Source of the DNA: Miscanthus floridulus
Taxonomy: Eukaryota > Streptophyta > Magnoliopsida > Poales > Poaceae
Direction: 5' to 3'
DNA: 64,000 nucleotides
Assembly: GCF_019320115.1 (NCBI RefSeq)
Contig: NC_089591.1
Span: forward strand, 60,821,907-60,885,906
Shown: positions 43,770-56,914 of the stretch, one piece after another
Numbering within the stretch: the first letter of the stretch is position 1
Layout of the letters: each line of letters begins with the position of its first letter
Made by a program: the position numbers and the translations under genes
The notes under the pieces: model-generated
The model's database searches: none
Seen by the model: the letters and a program-made list of their open reading frames with translations, nothing else
Told to the model about the DNA's origin: nothing

Positions 43770-44777
43770 ATGCCTCGTACTTGTTCCACTAGTGCGGGTG
43801 ATGATGATGAACTTCCACCACCACCACCCACACCAACGAAATTAATAGCAATGCTTGCGGAAGGGCAGCGCACTATGGCCGAGGCCCTCCGTATGATTGC
43901 AAATTGTGATGGCCGTGGTCCATGCCAAGGACCGGATCCAAATCAATACAGTGATTTCAAGGATTTCCTTAACATGAAACCCCCAATCTTCAAGGAGGCT
44001 GAGGAGCCTCTACAAGCTAATGAGTGGTTGAATACTCTTGAGCAGAAGTTCCGTCTGCTCTGCTTGACTGAGGTGCTAAAAACTGAGTACGCATCGCACC
44101 AACTGCATGGGCCAGCTGGCATTTGGTGGAGTCATCATCGGTCCACTATGCCTGCTAATGCCCAAATCACTTGGGATCAATTCAAGTCTGCTTTTAGGGG
44201 AAATTACATTCCTCCTTGTCTTATGGTGATCAAACATACTAGAGTTCATAAAGCTAACCCTAGGGGAACAAGAGCCTAATGAATACCTGCAAGCTTTGAA
44301 CAACCTTGCAAGGTATGCTATCCGAGTTTGTGGACACCGATGCTAAGAAGATTGCAAGCTTCAAGCGGGGACTTCGTCCCAAACTGATGAAGACCAGTGG
44401 GAAATTGCAAGTGTGCTCATTTTAATGAGTTTGTGAGTGATGCCTTATCACAAGAGAACAACAATGCTGTATACGTGGCTTTGAAAAGTCGTAAGAGGGC
44501 CTATGAGGTGGGTGCCTCATAATCTAAGGCTCCCGTCGTGTAGAGGGCTCCATTCTGTCCTCCAGCGTCAGCCGCCAAGTTTCGCCTACCACAGAAGACA
44601 AATCCTGCCAAGACTGGGTTTCACAAGGCATTTATAGTTGCTCTTCCCAAGGGCACTACCAGTCAGGGCAGTTCTAGGGCTCCACCAAGCAACATGCCAT
44701 GCTGGAACTACAACAAGATAGGCCACTAGGCAAGGGAGTGCCCTTACCCTAAGAAGAATAATTACTAGGGTGGCCGT
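43770..44777 (+). pseudogene. gag: E2 gag with damaged zinc knuckle
   Basis: MPRTCSTSAGDDDELPPPPP starts a 169-codon frame with KPPIFKEAEEPLQANEWLNT and HGPAGIWWSHHRSTM, the Gag capsid pattern. A frameshift near 44235 breaks it, and more stops follow. The knuckle at 44700-44741 reads CWNYNKIGH-stop-AREC: the second Cys is Tyr (TGC to TAC), and the residue after His is a TAG from CTGG to CTAG. Confidence 0.88.
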
Positions 44778-44786
44778 CAGGGACAA

Positions 44787-45092
44787 GTGAACCACACTAA
44801 TATTACTGAGATTCCTTCAGGAGAGGTAGTGACTGCCGGTAAGTTTCTGATTGACCAACACCCAGCAGTTGTACTATTTGATTCAGGTGCTTCGCATTCC
44901 TTCATTAGTCCAGCATTTGCATCCAAGTTTATGCAGAAAACATATACTGTTGAGGGTGAGGGTTATTATATTAGGGCTGCCAGTGGTATTATCCCAACCA
45001 AGCTGGTAGTTGGGGATGTACAATTTGTGATAGAGGGGCGAAGTTATTAGGTTGATCTGGTAATTTTACCGAGGCTAGGTATCGATGTAATA
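44787..45092 (+). pseudogene. pol: E2 aspartic protease
   Basis: QHPAVVLFDSGASHSFISPA has the catalytic DSG at 44880-44888. The frame ends at TAG 45048-45050 and continues in the same frame after it into [15 protein letters not shown] single retroviral-type Asp protease domain of about 90 residues. Confidence 0.88.
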
Positions 45093-46180
45093 TTGGGAAT
45101 GAACTGGATGAGCCGTCATGGAGTGCTTATCAATACATCGACTAGGGTAGTTATGCTCAGAGATCCTAGCAATCAGCAGGGTTTTCTAGTACAGTTACCT
45201 AGGGGCATCAATCTTTCTTGCACGACCAATGCAGTGCAAGCAAAGTCTTTGGCAGACATCCCTGTCGTGTGTGACTTTTCGGATGTTTTCCCCGATGATT
45301 TGCCTAGATTGCCCCCGGATCGAGAAGTAGAATTCAAGATAGAGTTGCTTCCTGGTACAGCTCCCATCTCTAGAAGGCCGTATAGAATGCCTCCTAATGA
45401 ACTAGCCGAACTTAAGACCCAGTTGAATGAACTGCTAAAGAAAGGCCTTATCCACCCTAGTTCATCTCTGTGGGGGTGCCCAGCCATCTTTGTGAAGAAG
45501 AAGGATCAATCTCTATGCATGTGTGTAGATTATAGACCCTTGAATGCAGTTACAATCAAGAATAAGTACCCTCTGCCACGCATCGATATCTTGTTTGATC
45601 AGTTGTCTAAAGCAAAAGTCTTTTCCAAGATTGATTTGAGATCTGGGTATCATCAAATCAAAATTCGGCCTGAGGATGTCCCAAAAACCACATTCTCTAC
45701 AAGATATGGTCTATATGAGTACCTGGTTATGTCTTTTGGATTAACCAATGCCCCCGCACATTTTATGTATCTGATGAATTCAGTGTTTATGCCCTGAGTT
45801 GGACAAATTTGTGGTGGTATTTATAGATGATATCCTGGTCTATTCTGAGAATGAAGAAGATCATGTTGAAACATTTACGGGTGGTTCTCACTAGATTGCG
45901 GGAACACCAGCTATATGCAAAGTTTAGCAAATGTGAATTCTGGCTTCGTGAGGTACCTTTTCTTGGACACATGTTGTCCGATGGTGGAATTATGGTTGAT
46001 CCCACCAAGGTGCAAGAAGTATTGAACTAGAAGGCTCCCATCTTGGTGCACGAGGTTTAGAGTTTTCTGGGGTTGGCTGGCTATTATCATCGCTTCATCT
46101 CGGATTTCTCTAAAATAGCCAAGCCTATGACTCGATTGCTGCAAAATAACATGAAGTTTGTCTAGACTCCTGAGTGTGAT
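45093..46180 (+). pseudogene. pol: E2 reverse transcriptase
   Basis: 45093-45797 is open: [38 protein letters not shown], then [20 protein letters not shown] and [19 protein letters not shown]. One extra C in MPELD shifts the frame at about 45793. The catalytic FIDD (45820-45831) and VYSENEED are in another frame, then 45827-46030 resumes with [20 protein letters not shown] and [19 protein letters not shown]. Stops from CTGG to CTAG lie at 46027-46030 and 46162-46165. Confidence 0.9.
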
Positions 46181-46625
46181 ACGGCTTTCCATACCCTACG
46201 AACTCTTCTAACGTCGGCTCTAATTTTGGCACAACCGGATATCAAGAAACCTTTTGATGTGTTCTATGATGCATCAGATATTGGGTTAGGAGGTGTTCTT
46301 ATGCAAGAGGGTAGAGTCATTGCTTATACCTCTTGCCAACTTTAGAAGCATGAAGTGAATTATCCAACGCATGACTTGGAACTCGCTACAGTTGTTCATG
46401 CTTTGAAGGCCTGGAGACATTATCTACTTGGCAATGTGTGCAACATCTACACTGATCATAAAAGTCTCAAGTACACCTTCACTCAACCAGAGTTAAATAT
46501 GTGTCAAAGAAGATGGCTCGAGTTGATCAAGGATTATAACCTCCAAGTGCACTATCACCCTAGCAAGGCAAACATCGTCAGTGGATGCCTTAAGCAGAAA
46601 GTCTCATTACCACTCATTGATTGAG
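46181..46625 (+). pseudogene. pol: E2 RNase H
   Basis: [48 protein letters not shown], then [10 protein letters not shown], where the last Asp block (VADALS in E1/E3) is frameshifted to SGCLKQK. A TAG lies near 46345 in a position where E1 has QLRKHE. Confidence 0.88.
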
Positions 46626-46733
46626 AGTGATGTCCATTTGTCAAAGCTCCTTCATCCTACAGTCCTTCACAACATCACTGTCAGTTGTACTCTATAGAGT
46701 CGAATTATCAAGCTACAGAAGACAGATGTAGGT

Positions 46734-47760
46734 GTGTTTCACATCAAGCGCAAGATGAAAGAGCAAGAAACCAAACATTTTCGAATAGATGAGGAAGGCG
46801 TGTTATGGTTCAAGGATAGGTTGGTAGTTCCGAAGAATAGAGAGCTTAGAAACCAAATCATATCCGAAGCTCATTCCTCTAAATTATCTATTCATCCTGG
46901 TAGTAGTAAAATGTATCATGATTTGAAGCCTCGATTTTGGTGGACCAAAATGAAGAAAGAGATAGCCGCTTATGTGGCTAGGTGTGATACTTGTTAGTCG
47001 AGTCAAGGCTGTACACATGAAAGCTGGATTACTTCAGCCACTCTCTATCCCAAGGTTGGAAATAATAGGAGATAAGTATGGATTTTATTGTTGGACTCCC
47101 TACTACTCAGAGGAATTTTAACTCCATTTGGGTGATTGTTGACCGTACTGACCAAAGTCGGCACACTTCATTCCTAGTCCGCATAGACTTTCATCCAACC
47201 GACTATGCAGGAGTTGTACTTCAACCAGATAGTCCGACTTCATGGGATCCCTCGTACTATTGTCTCAGATAGAGGACCACAGTTCACTGCTCACTTTTGG
47301 GAGCACTTGCACTGGATTTTTAGGAACTAAGCTAGTAAGAAGTTCTGCCTATCATCCGTAAACCAATGGGCAAACTGAACGAGTGAATCAAATCTTAGAA
47401 GATATGTTGAGAGCATGTGTCATCTCGACTAAGGGCTCATGGGAAAAATGGTTACCCCTAGCTGAATTCTCGTACAATAATAGTTATCAAGAGAGCATAA
47501 AGATGGCACCATTTGAGGCTTTGTATGGCCGGAAGTGTATAACCCCATTGAACTAGGTAGAAGCTGGTGAAAGGAGATATTATGGCATTGATTTTGTTCA
47601 AGAAGCCAAAGAACAAGTCCTGTACTATCCAAACCCACATGGCCAGCAGCTCAAGCTAGGTAGAAAAGTTATGCTGATCGACGAAGAAAACCTATTGAGT
47701 TTGAAGTTGGAGACTTCGTTTATCTGAAAGTCTCACCTATGAAAAGTGCCCAACGCTTTG
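46734..47760 (+). pseudogene. pol: E2 integrase
   Basis: The zinc domain is in 46734-46997 (SEAHSSKLSIHPGSSKMY and VARCDTC). The core starts MDFIVGLP at 47078, WVIVDRT with a frameshift, then [10 protein letters not shown] near 47260-47290 with the catalytic Asp. YNNSYQESIKMAPFEALYGR follows, then CTAG at 47553-47556, which replaces a Trp. Dead by several frameshifts. Confidence 0.87.
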
Positions 47761-47826
47761 GTGTGAAGCTGAAAGCTTGCGCTGAGATATGTTGGTCCGT
47801 TTGAAATCATTAGACAAAGTGGTAAA

Positions 47827-48156
47827 GTGGCGTACAAGATTCAATTACCTCATGAGATGAGTGCTATCTTCAATGTCTTTCATGTATCCCAATTGAAGAA
47901 ATGTCTTCGCGTCCCTGAAGAGAGAGTTCCATTGGGGGATATCGAGTTAAAATCTGATTTGACCTTTGAAGAAAAGCCGGTTCGAGTGATTGACACTCGT
48001 GAGCGAGTGACTCGGAGTCAGGTGGTCAAGTTCTACAAAGTCATGTGGAGTAATCAGGGTAGTGAATGCGATGCAACATGGGAAAGGGAAGATTATTTGA
48101 GGGATGGTTATAAGGAATTCTATCAACAATGGTACGCTTTTCAAATCTTGGGATGA
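47827..48156 (+). pseudogene. pol: E2 chromodomain
   Basis: An open 109-codon piece: AIFNVFHVSQLKKCLRVPEE, then KPVRVIDTRERVTRSQVVKF, then CDATWEREDYLRDGYKEFYQ. The domain is well preserved, with the aromatic positions and TWE box visible. Confidence 0.9.
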
Positions 48157-48179
48157 GATTTTTATAAGGGGGTAGGGCT
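48143..48179 (+). promoter_or_regulatory. Hairpin and polypurine tract of E2
   Basis: AAATCTTG-gga-TGAGATTT (48143-48161) pairs with two wobble positions. TAAGGGGGTAGGGC then leads into the 3' LTR. Confidence 0.75.
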
Positions 48180-51100
48180 GTAACACCCCAGGTGTTTGCC
48201 TTCCACATTTGCACTTGCATTCATGGACATGAGCATCATTCATTCATTCACAAGCTTATATCACATGAAATATGTCTTTGAAACATTGCAACGTATCATT
48301 ATGTTTCTTGTGTGTTGTTTCCTTTATGAAATGTAAAGTGTGCAACACTTAAGTGCAACATGTGCCACTCACTTAGTGAAACAAAGTTAGTTAGTACTAT
48401 GCAACAAGATTAGGAAACAAGTGAAACATGACTATGAAACAGTTGTAACATTTCATGTGTTTTTCATTGTTTCAGTACATACCTTGCTTGACTCTTGTAT
48501 GACCAATGTATGGTGTGGATAAAAACTCTTGTAAGTGACTTAGTTACACATAGAATGTCTTTTGGAACATTGTTCATGTTGATCACTTTGACTAATTAGG
48601 TTCCCAAGTCATGGTTTGACCAAATTTGACCCCTGAACCCTTTGGTTTGACTGTTTAAAAAGTGTAGCTTACGATGTTTGCATGTCTGAGCAACCTAAAA
48701 CAAAGTTGTAGCTAATTTGATAAGGAACAAACTTTGTTTAGAAGTCAAGTCATGAAAATGTGCACAACATGTTCAAAAAGGACCCACAAGTCAGAATTGA
48801 AAGCTGATTCAACACTTGAAAATATTTCTAAGTCCTAAATCCAATTTCAGTTTGAATGGGCCAACTTTGGCTTGACATAACTCGTGATCCGTTGTGATTT
48901 AGCTATTGATTTCTAAATCAAAGTTGTAGCCCTACTATAGCTCTACAACTTTCATGTACATTGCTTGCACTAATTCATCACTGATTTAAGAAATCAAACA
49001 CTATCAAACATGGCTGTCAGGCTGATCATTTTCACTGAATGGCGAGCTACAGTGCTGACCGTTTTCAGAAAACGTCCGACGCGTGGGTGACACTCGTCGT
49101 CAGCCGTCTGATCGCTGCTGGCCATGTGCCACGGCCATTCTGGCATCGTAGGCCATGACTTGAACACCCCACACGCCTGCCTGACCTGCTTGTCACTCCA
49201 TTTTTCATTTCTTCGCCTCCACCACGCACTGCAAGCGAGCTTCGCCGCTCCGCCATCGCTGCCGCAGAGCTTCGCCATCGCAGAGCTTGCAAACCACCAC
49301 AAAAACATGAACTCCGTCTTCACCGTAGCTCCACAGTGTTCCTCTCGACCTTCTCCACCACTTAGCCAAGCTGTTTGAGCGTTGGTAAGAGCGCATTCAC
49401 CATTCCAGCCACCGCCGCTATGAGCGTGCCCTCGTCGGAGTTGAGGCCACCGTGGTCGGGGTAGCTAGGAACCCTCCCCGCCTCGTCTCTTTGCTGGGAT
49501 AGCACCGTGGCGACCTCCTATAGCTCACGCCATGCTCGGTTGAGCCAGCCATGGCTTGCCGTCGCCGGCAGCTCACGCCGAAGCTTTGTTGTGCCACCAT
49601 CACCGGCGACAAGCTCCCTCCGCTAGGTCGTAGCTCTAGCTAGTAGCACCAATCGGTTCCTCTCCTCGCGTAGGTCATGTAGGTAGCCGTGGTGTCGCCG
49701 AAGTCCTCGCCGTTGGCGAGCAAGACCAACACTGCGCCATCAAACGTCGCCTCCTCTGTTTCGTCTCGCTGACCGGTGGGTCCGGCTGACAACCGGGTCC
49801 CCCACGTCAATGACTGAGTTTGAGAAGATAGTTCAAAAATTCCAGTTTTTAGTGTTGTTTTGTAAATTTTGTAACTCCAAATTGGTAGATCCAAATTGAG
49901 TACTTCCAATTTTTTTAGACTCATAGTTAGGTCTAGTATTTAAGAAAAATATGTCTTGAGCACTTTATGTAGAAATTTTGGATGAATTAAATAGGAACTT
50001 GAAAAGTGTTTTTGAATGCATGCAAACTTGTTTAAATCATAACTTGAGTTTCTGTGATCCAAAAATTGTGAAATTTTGTGGGTAAGCTAGTATTGCTTAG
50101 TAGAAGCTCTGGTTAAAATTTGAGAGACATTGCATGTGTAGTTTGTGAGTTATAGATTTTCCTTTTATCATTGGTGGATACTTGTTTGAATTTTTGTAAA
50201 TTATCTATGAATTCTATGGCCATGAAACTTGGTAGGTAGTATCTTGGTACCTTATGGATGCTAGGAAAAATATGAAATCTATTGCTTGACACTTTTCACT
50301 AAGGTTTCCTAATTATGCCATTTTAAGCCATTCTGCCTTACTAATTTTGTGTAGGCTGTTATACTTACTAAAATAGTGTGAAATTTTTATGGTAGTCTAC
50401 TTAGGGCATGTAGTGTCTACTGTAATTTTTGTAGATTTAATGGTATAGTTTTCATATATGTTTACTATTTCCTCTAATTAATTAAATAAATTAAGAAAGG
50501 TATTAGAGGAAATGTTTTAGTGATGAACACCCTACTTTCTGGTGTCCTTGTGATATGGGTTACATATGAGTAGATTTAGTTTTGTCCAATTATATGTTTA
50601 CATCTTAAGTTATTAATTATTCGTTTGTATTATGTCCCTCTGGACAGATCTGGTGACTTTAGAAAGTTCCCTATAATATTTTGGTTTTCTGTGAATGAGA
50701 TGAATACAAGAGTTGTAGATACTTTATGTATCTAGCTCCTGTCAAAATTTGAGGGCATTGGGCCTAGTAGTTTAGAAACTACAGCTGTTTAAAGTTAGGT
50801 TCCAGTTTTTGCTTACTCTCTGCCTTGTGAGGATAGAGTTCTGTTGATTTATGAATTCGACTTGGTAAAGTATTGAATCATGCTTTTAGGTCTGAAAATG
50901 AATTGTAGTCATTTGGATTTATAAATATCCAGTTATGGCTAGTTTACTGCACCACTGCATAGTTTCATTTTGCTGAAATACAAATGTTTGAGTGTATGCT
51001 TGATGCAATGTTTCCGTTGATTGTTAGGGGTTAACCTAACTTGAGAATATGCTTAGGTGCAGGTGCTAGGTCATTAACTGAAGATGAGCAATTATACATT

Positions 51101-52891
51101 AGGTTGTATAAACTTGGTAAGTAAAGTGATTTGAATAGGGCTTAAATTGGAATATGCGAACTACAGCGAACATGCGCATTCCCCGAGCATCCCTGACATT
51201 CATTCATGTGCATCCATGATATTTATCTTGCGCATTCATGCAATAGGTGTGCCGGAGGGAGTGACGTTGCTAGAGTTTGAGGGAGCCAACCAGGAGGAGG
51301 AACTCGAGGTGCAAGAAGCCGATGAAGCAGCCGCTGCGGAGGAGTTGCCTGAGTGCCCTGACCACCAGCCTTCCTCGTTCCTAAAAGGCAAGCCCCGGAG
51401 CATATTAAGCCTCCCATGCTTTTACAAATACATTGAGTATCTTTTATTGTTGATGATGCATTACGTATAGGAATTGGTTGGAACCAATTGCTGCATTATA
51501 TATTCTTCCTTGGCCAGATATCGCACTAGAATCCTATTTAAGTTCAGGATAGGTTAAATGCTTAGCCATGCTTAGTGCGGTAGAAGTCAGGTGATTTCCT
51601 GTCACCTGCAAGCTTTAGGATGAGGTGGATCACGGTTGGCTATATTTGCTATCATGGAAAAGAACCATGTGAATAATGAATTAAGACCGGATGGGGTCTT
51701 GTGTAGGTTTGAACATAGTGACTCCATCTGAGTCGTTTAAGGACTGATATACTGTACGTCCTCATGTCATGTTGAATGCAGCCTAACACTTAGCTGGCCG
51801 GATAAGTCATTCCGACCGCGAAGCCTAGTAGCTCGACTCAGGCCAGGGACGCGAGCAGTGGCGTGCATTCTGGAGGTAGTAAGGATGTGTGCAGAGAGCC
51901 ATTGGCATAAGTCCAAGGCGGGTTAGAGTCCCGAACAACCTTGGTAGAGTCGTTCTCTGAGAATGTCGATCTGTTCAGACTCGTGACTCCTGAATCGTAC
52001 CAAAGGTGACTTGTTTGCTGACCCTGATGGGGGAAGCAGGGTTTGTGTTAGGAATACCCCTCCTAGCTGGATAGGAATCGATTCGAATCAGCCAGTCTCT
52101 CTCGGATAGTGAGAACTTGACTAAGCAGCGGCAACGTAGATTCAATTAATTTAACGATATGGTTAAATGGATGATGATGATAAGGTTGCCATAATGAATA
52201 CCTGATATGGTTATTAATGTTTGCACCTTAATAAAATGATTGCTTAGTATAGGTGCTAATATAGATGATAGGATAATGGCTAAAAAGTCACTGCTAGTCA
52301 GGATAAGAGTTGATCATACTACTTATGCTTTTCTGCAAAAGAAAGTGTCAGCCAGCTCCACTACATTAAGCTATGCATAATCCTTGGTGTCATTTGTTTG
52401 GTTTTCGACAGGGTAAGTCTAGCTGAAGTACATTCTCATACTCAGGGTTTATTCCCTCTTGTTGTAGATGACCTTCTATATTAGGGATTCTATAAGTATT
52501 GTCTCCACCCGGCGGGTGATGAAGACTAGATCATGGGCATGATCTCCGTTCTCTTATCTGAATGCTTTTGCGAGCCATGATCAGCAAACCAGTATGTGTA
52601 TTTGAACTCGGTGTGTGAGTTAAACTATTTGCTTCTACATGTTTACAAGACTTGTTTTGTAATAACGATGACTCTATGATGATGTAATCTATTTGCGAAC
52701 GGCTACGAAATGTTGTAACGTACGATATGTTATATTGAATTACTATGATCTTGGTTGTATGCAAGTTGGTTTGAAATCCTTCGAGATTTCGGTTGACTAC
52801 CGGGTTTCTATGGGCTCAAGTTCAAGAATTTGATCGTTTCGGTGATTGTTTTTTGTACTTGTGCTCTTATAAATTGGTCGGTTCTGTGACA
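48180..52891 (+). repeat. E2 3' LTR (4712 bp)
   Basis: It opens TGTAACACCCCAGGTGTTTG and ends TTCTGTGACA. It is the full-length copy. A GC-rich block lies at 49070-49810. Hairpin B is at 51588-51608. The hairpin C module is at about 52414-52467 with the stem damaged by an inserted A. An open LTR frame is at 51147-51470. Confidence 0.93.
51147..51470 (+). CDS. Possible short LTR-encoded acidic protein (E2)
   Basis: 107 codons. The C-terminal half, VTLLEFEGANQEEELEVQEA, then ELPECPDHQPSSFLKGKPRS, has relatives at the same LTR place in E1 (about 5390-5545, frame-broken: ITLLEFEEAEE, later ECPDHPP in another frame). The minus-strand E3 frame at 30081-29860 is also related (EPDYSVNQGKPRMHLNL). 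It could instead be a conserved nucleotide box around GGCAAGCCCCGGAGC that happens to be open. Confidence 0.35.
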   Translation: MEYANYSEHAHSPSIPDIHSCASMIFILRIHAIGVPEGVTLLEFEGANQEEELEVQEADEAAAAEELPECPDHQPSSFLKGKPRSILSLPCFYKYIEYLLLLMMHYV

Positions 52892-55800
52892 GCATGGTCC
52901 AAAGCAGACCTGCTCATGAGGCTCACCTGCAATAAGGGTCAACGAACCCTGAGTACAAAAGTACTCAACAAGACTTAACCGAAATAAAAACTAATAAGAC
53001 TTAGGAATGCAGGCTCAGGGATTCAAGGTAGGCTTTAGCAATAAACAAGGTTATTTTGCATGAAAGCTTTCTATCAAGATTCTTTCTTTCAACATTTGTA
53101 TCTCCATATCAATCATATATAAAGCTGACATGATCCGTATTGAGATCATGAAACCTCATATTAAACTCTTTCTCAAAACTTCCTCAAGTTTTAGTTATTA
53201 ACTACAATGATGAATAGTGAGTTGAGTCTCCATAACCAAGGAGCAACAATGATTCAAACTGATTAAAACCCAGCTAGGGATTCCCAAGCCACATGACATA
53301 TGTAGGTCCCTGACCTACATATACCAACCTACCCTCAGATCCTCTAAAACAAGAACGGGTCCGTGCCACCCGAGAATACAGTACTCCACCAATCCAGCCC
53401 ATTGCCATGTGGGTACACGCTATTCTCAGCCATCTCTCCACTCCCAGTGCACAAGTAGCCATTCTCGTAATAGAATAGCCAAGTTAAGGCTTACCGAAGT
53501 ATGTGGCTAGTACTACAAAGTCTCACCTTATGCAATTCAACAATGGACATGTCTTAATCGACATAGGTGGAAAGAACCCGCTCATAAGACTTCCATGTCT
53601 TATGGCTCCCATACACCAAGTCTGCCCAGTCTAGATTTATTACTCCACATGCTCATATCTCATGATCATATAAATAACCAGTCGTATCCAAGAAACCATT
53701 TATATCTCGTAGGTGATCGGTGATCACCCGACTTTTATCGTTCTAAGCATGGCTAAACATAAATAAGCATTCTCGGATTGAAACGGTTAACAAGGTTGAT
53801 ATTAAAAAACAAGGTTGGTAATGCACCAATTAGGTTTTCACCCAACTCATAATCACTTAATGCAGTACTTGAAAGCAAAAGCGATATAATTTGTAAAACA
53901 CAAGGTAGGTTTAAATGCATCCGAGGCTTGCCTTGGTTGACGGAATAATCAGGTTCCAGAGACGTTCCACATATATCAAATCCGACCTCAACAAATGGAT
54001 TAACTTCCTCCACAACTTGATTGACTACCATGTTCTCACTTTCGTTCACTACACGTAGTAACAATGTCATGTTTAATATGATGCGAGATCTAAAACATGA
54101 TGCTTGATGATGGGTGCAAAATTAATAACTTGAATACAACTTTCCTTCGCGGTATAGTTGCAAATCAACAACTAACTAAACATTTCATAAATTCAAATAA
54201 TTACTTTAAGTACCAAGAATTATTTATACTAATGACCCAATGTCATCACTCAATCAAAAATTCAAACAAAACCTAATTCATTAAGGTTTACTATTTGTTT
54301 TTATGAATTAATTATTAAATTTAAAATTATGAAATAAATAAACTTTCTCCAAATGAGCTCAACATTTTTGTGAAGACTCATCACATGATAACTAAGTGGA
54401 AAAACAATTTTCATAATTTTTTCATAAATAATAAAGCCTAGAAAATCATGGAAGCTCATTTATTAATTAATTAGAGCAATTTTTATCACACTCAAAATTT
54501 ATTGAAAATCAACATTTAATATTTTTCCTAAATATTTTACATCTCAGAGAGGTTACACAAAAATTTTCATAATTTTTGGAGCTCTAATTAATTCTATACA
54601 AAAATAAAAAATCATAGCACTATTCATTCAATTCTATAAAATAGAAAAATCCATTTTCAAATAACAGTCACTGACAGAGTGACCCCACCTGTCAGCGTCG
54701 CCCTCCCACGCTCAACAGCAACGACCGTGCTTTGACCGGCGATTCCTCGCCGCCGGTGAGATCAACGGCGACGACGAGGGTACCAACGTGATCACCACTA
54801 CGAGACGCACCTATTGGTGGCACTAGTTGCACCAATTACAGCTCAAACCGAGCTCGACGCCAGCCATGGCGGCCACGACAGCGTGGCTGTGCTACGCCGG
54901 TGAAAACAAGGCTGGTAGCAGTTAAACAAAATGCTTGGGAAGAATTAGGAGCTCACCCTAAACACGCTCCAGTAGAAAGATGGACTAGAGGAGCAACAGA
55001 GAAGCTCGTCGTCATTCACAGCAAACACGGCGGCGAAGCAGACGTCGACGATGGTGTTCTGGTGGCTGCGGTGGACAAAATGATCAAGCAACAAGGCACA
55101 AAGCATCACGGCAACATGGAGAAAATAGAGGCTAACAGTAGAGCTCCGGCCATGGTGAAGCGGGATCACCGGTGACGCTGTCCGGCCGCGAGGAAGAAAA
55201 ACGATGCACAGCGTACCTCAGTCGAAATCAAGAGCCCAGGACTATATGGCTGGTTTTGCAAGGAGGAGGCAGAGCTATGGTATGCTTTGCTGAGACAAGG
55301 AAGGCGCTACGGCAACGGCATAGCTCAACGGAGCAGCGACGGCAACGACGGGAAAAACAGAGAAGAAGGACGAAGAAAAACAGGCGACTGGTGAAGACCA
55401 TGTAATGCAGGCCAGGAAGCAACAGGAAGCCACACCGTGGCCTTCTCCATGCCAGCACAAAGCCGAATGTGGCCACGAGCACGCCTGGAAGCCAGAGGAA
55501 GCTCGACGGTGGTGACAGCTGCCCGCTGGTACTGTTCTAACTAATTACATGAATTGCCACTTGTCTAATTTCTCAAATTACTCCCAAATTTGCATGGTAA
55601 CTCAAAAATCTCCAAAAATAAAAGTTGTTCCAAATTCAAAGTTCTACAACGTTTCTTTAATAACCATACTCTAATTCAGTCTACATTTTGAAATACAAGT
55701 TTAAAATCAAAAGGGGACACTTTGAGTACATTTCGCCTTTTCAAATTACTTCAAATTTTGTATAACAACTTTGAAAACTCCAAAAACCAACTTTGTACAC

Positions 55801-56085
55801 CTTGATAAGCTCTACACTTTTGCTTTTAGGTTCAACCCGAAAATGTACTTAGATTTTGAATTAGGTTTTCCAGGGTAAAATTAATTACTAGAAATGAGGG
55901 TTTTCGGAAATTCAACTCAATACAAAGATTTTGAACTTGATTCAAACCATACAAGTCAACACATATAACATAAAGGTAAACTTATTTTAGTGTATGCATA
56001 TCAAAATTTTCACTAACACCAAAATGATGTGTAATGCATATGATGACATGGTAGGTTTTAGTATTTAAACACCCGAGGTGTTACA
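52892..56085 (-). repeat. E3 5' LTR, outer part
   Basis: It continues 37902-38302 after the E2 insertion. It keeps the 167-bp segment 53466-53632 that the other copy has lost, and has an 18-bp deletion near 55126 relative to it. It ends GAGGTGTTACA at 56085. Confidence 0.92.
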
Positions 56086-56090
56086 CGCCT
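56086..56090 (+). repeat. Target-site duplication of E3, right copy
   Basis: CGCCT, identical to 28672-28676. Confidence 0.95.
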
Positions 56091-56914
56091 TCACCGTAGG
56101 GGCCCTTCCCATGGCATGCCATGTGGCAAGAGAGGGGAGGACATGCCCCCGGAGCCAGAATCAAACCACCCCACCCTATCCAGACCTTCGATGGCAACCT
56201 TGGAACCAGTGGAATCAGGCCACCTCGCCTCGTCTGGGCCTTCGATAGCGGCCCTAGAGCCGGCGGAAATAGGTTGCCCCACTCTGTCCAAGCCCTCGGT
56301 GGCGCCTTCGGGGTTGGTGGGAGGCATCCGCTCTGATTTGTCCAAGCCCTCCGAGATGAGGGAGGGCTCAAAGTGGTAATGTGCCAATGAGGAGTAGCTG
56401 CGGTCAGGCAAGCTGGCCCCAAAACATCCTCGCATTATGGTGTCAAGGTGAGTCAAGAGTTTTTTCATCCTTTTGTCTTAATGAATTTTTGCCGTGAACT
56501 GACCGCCATGTCCCTTGCAGCATCGAAGGGTGTGGGACTCTGCTATGGCTCACTCTAAAAAAGATCCTCCTCCGATAAATGTGCCAAGAGCTGGCTGGCT
56601 CCGTGTCGGTGGTGAGCATGAGTGGCGTTGGGGCGACTACGACGTCGATCAGGGAGGTGCAGCCAATGGCTGCATCCATGGGAGAGTAGGTGGAGGAGGG
56701 CGTGTCCAGGGCGCCCATGGTAGGCATGATGTGGCCGGTTGTGTCTTCGATGTCGCAGGCGGAGGTGGCACGGCTAGAGCCATCGTTCAGTGTAGGTGGC
56801 CATGTCTATGGTGGGGCGGAAGAAGAGGGTGCACCCAAGGCATCCTTCATGGATGTGGTGACAGAGCAATCCTCCATGTCCGTGTCATAGGCCCCCTCTA
56901 CCGCTAGAGGAGAC

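Larger units (their letters stand above)
38303..52891 (+). mobile_element. E2: complete plus-strand chromovirus nested in the E3 5' LTR
   Basis: The 5' LTR is 38303-41539, the internal region 41540-48179, and the 3' LTR 48180-52891. Flanks are GCA-c on the left and GCATG on the right. The uninterrupted E3 LTR reads CAGCATGG there, so the left duplication and the LTR's first bases (TA for TG) have decayed. The order is primer site, ORF0, gag, protease, RT, RNase H, integrase, chromodomain, hairpin and PPT. LTR divergence is about 2% in the blocks I compared, apart from a 1457-bp deletion in the 5' LTR. Confidence 0.92.
28677..56085 (-). mobile_element. E3: complete minus-strand chromovirus with ORF0, hosting E2 in its 5' LTR
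   Basis: It has a perfect 5-bp target duplication (CGCCT) and two LTRs. The 3' LTR is 28677-32110. The 5' LTR is 37902-38302 joined to 52892-56085, interrupted by E2; the intact left LTR shows the unbroken sequence at that point. Without E2 the element is about 12.8 kb. Reading right to left it has a primer site, ORF0, gag, protease, RT, RNase H, integrase with chromodomain, a hairpin and a PPT. In two 120-bp LTR blocks I count 2 and about 9 differences (roughly 4-5%), consistent with being older than E2. The gene frames are broken. Confidence 0.92.
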
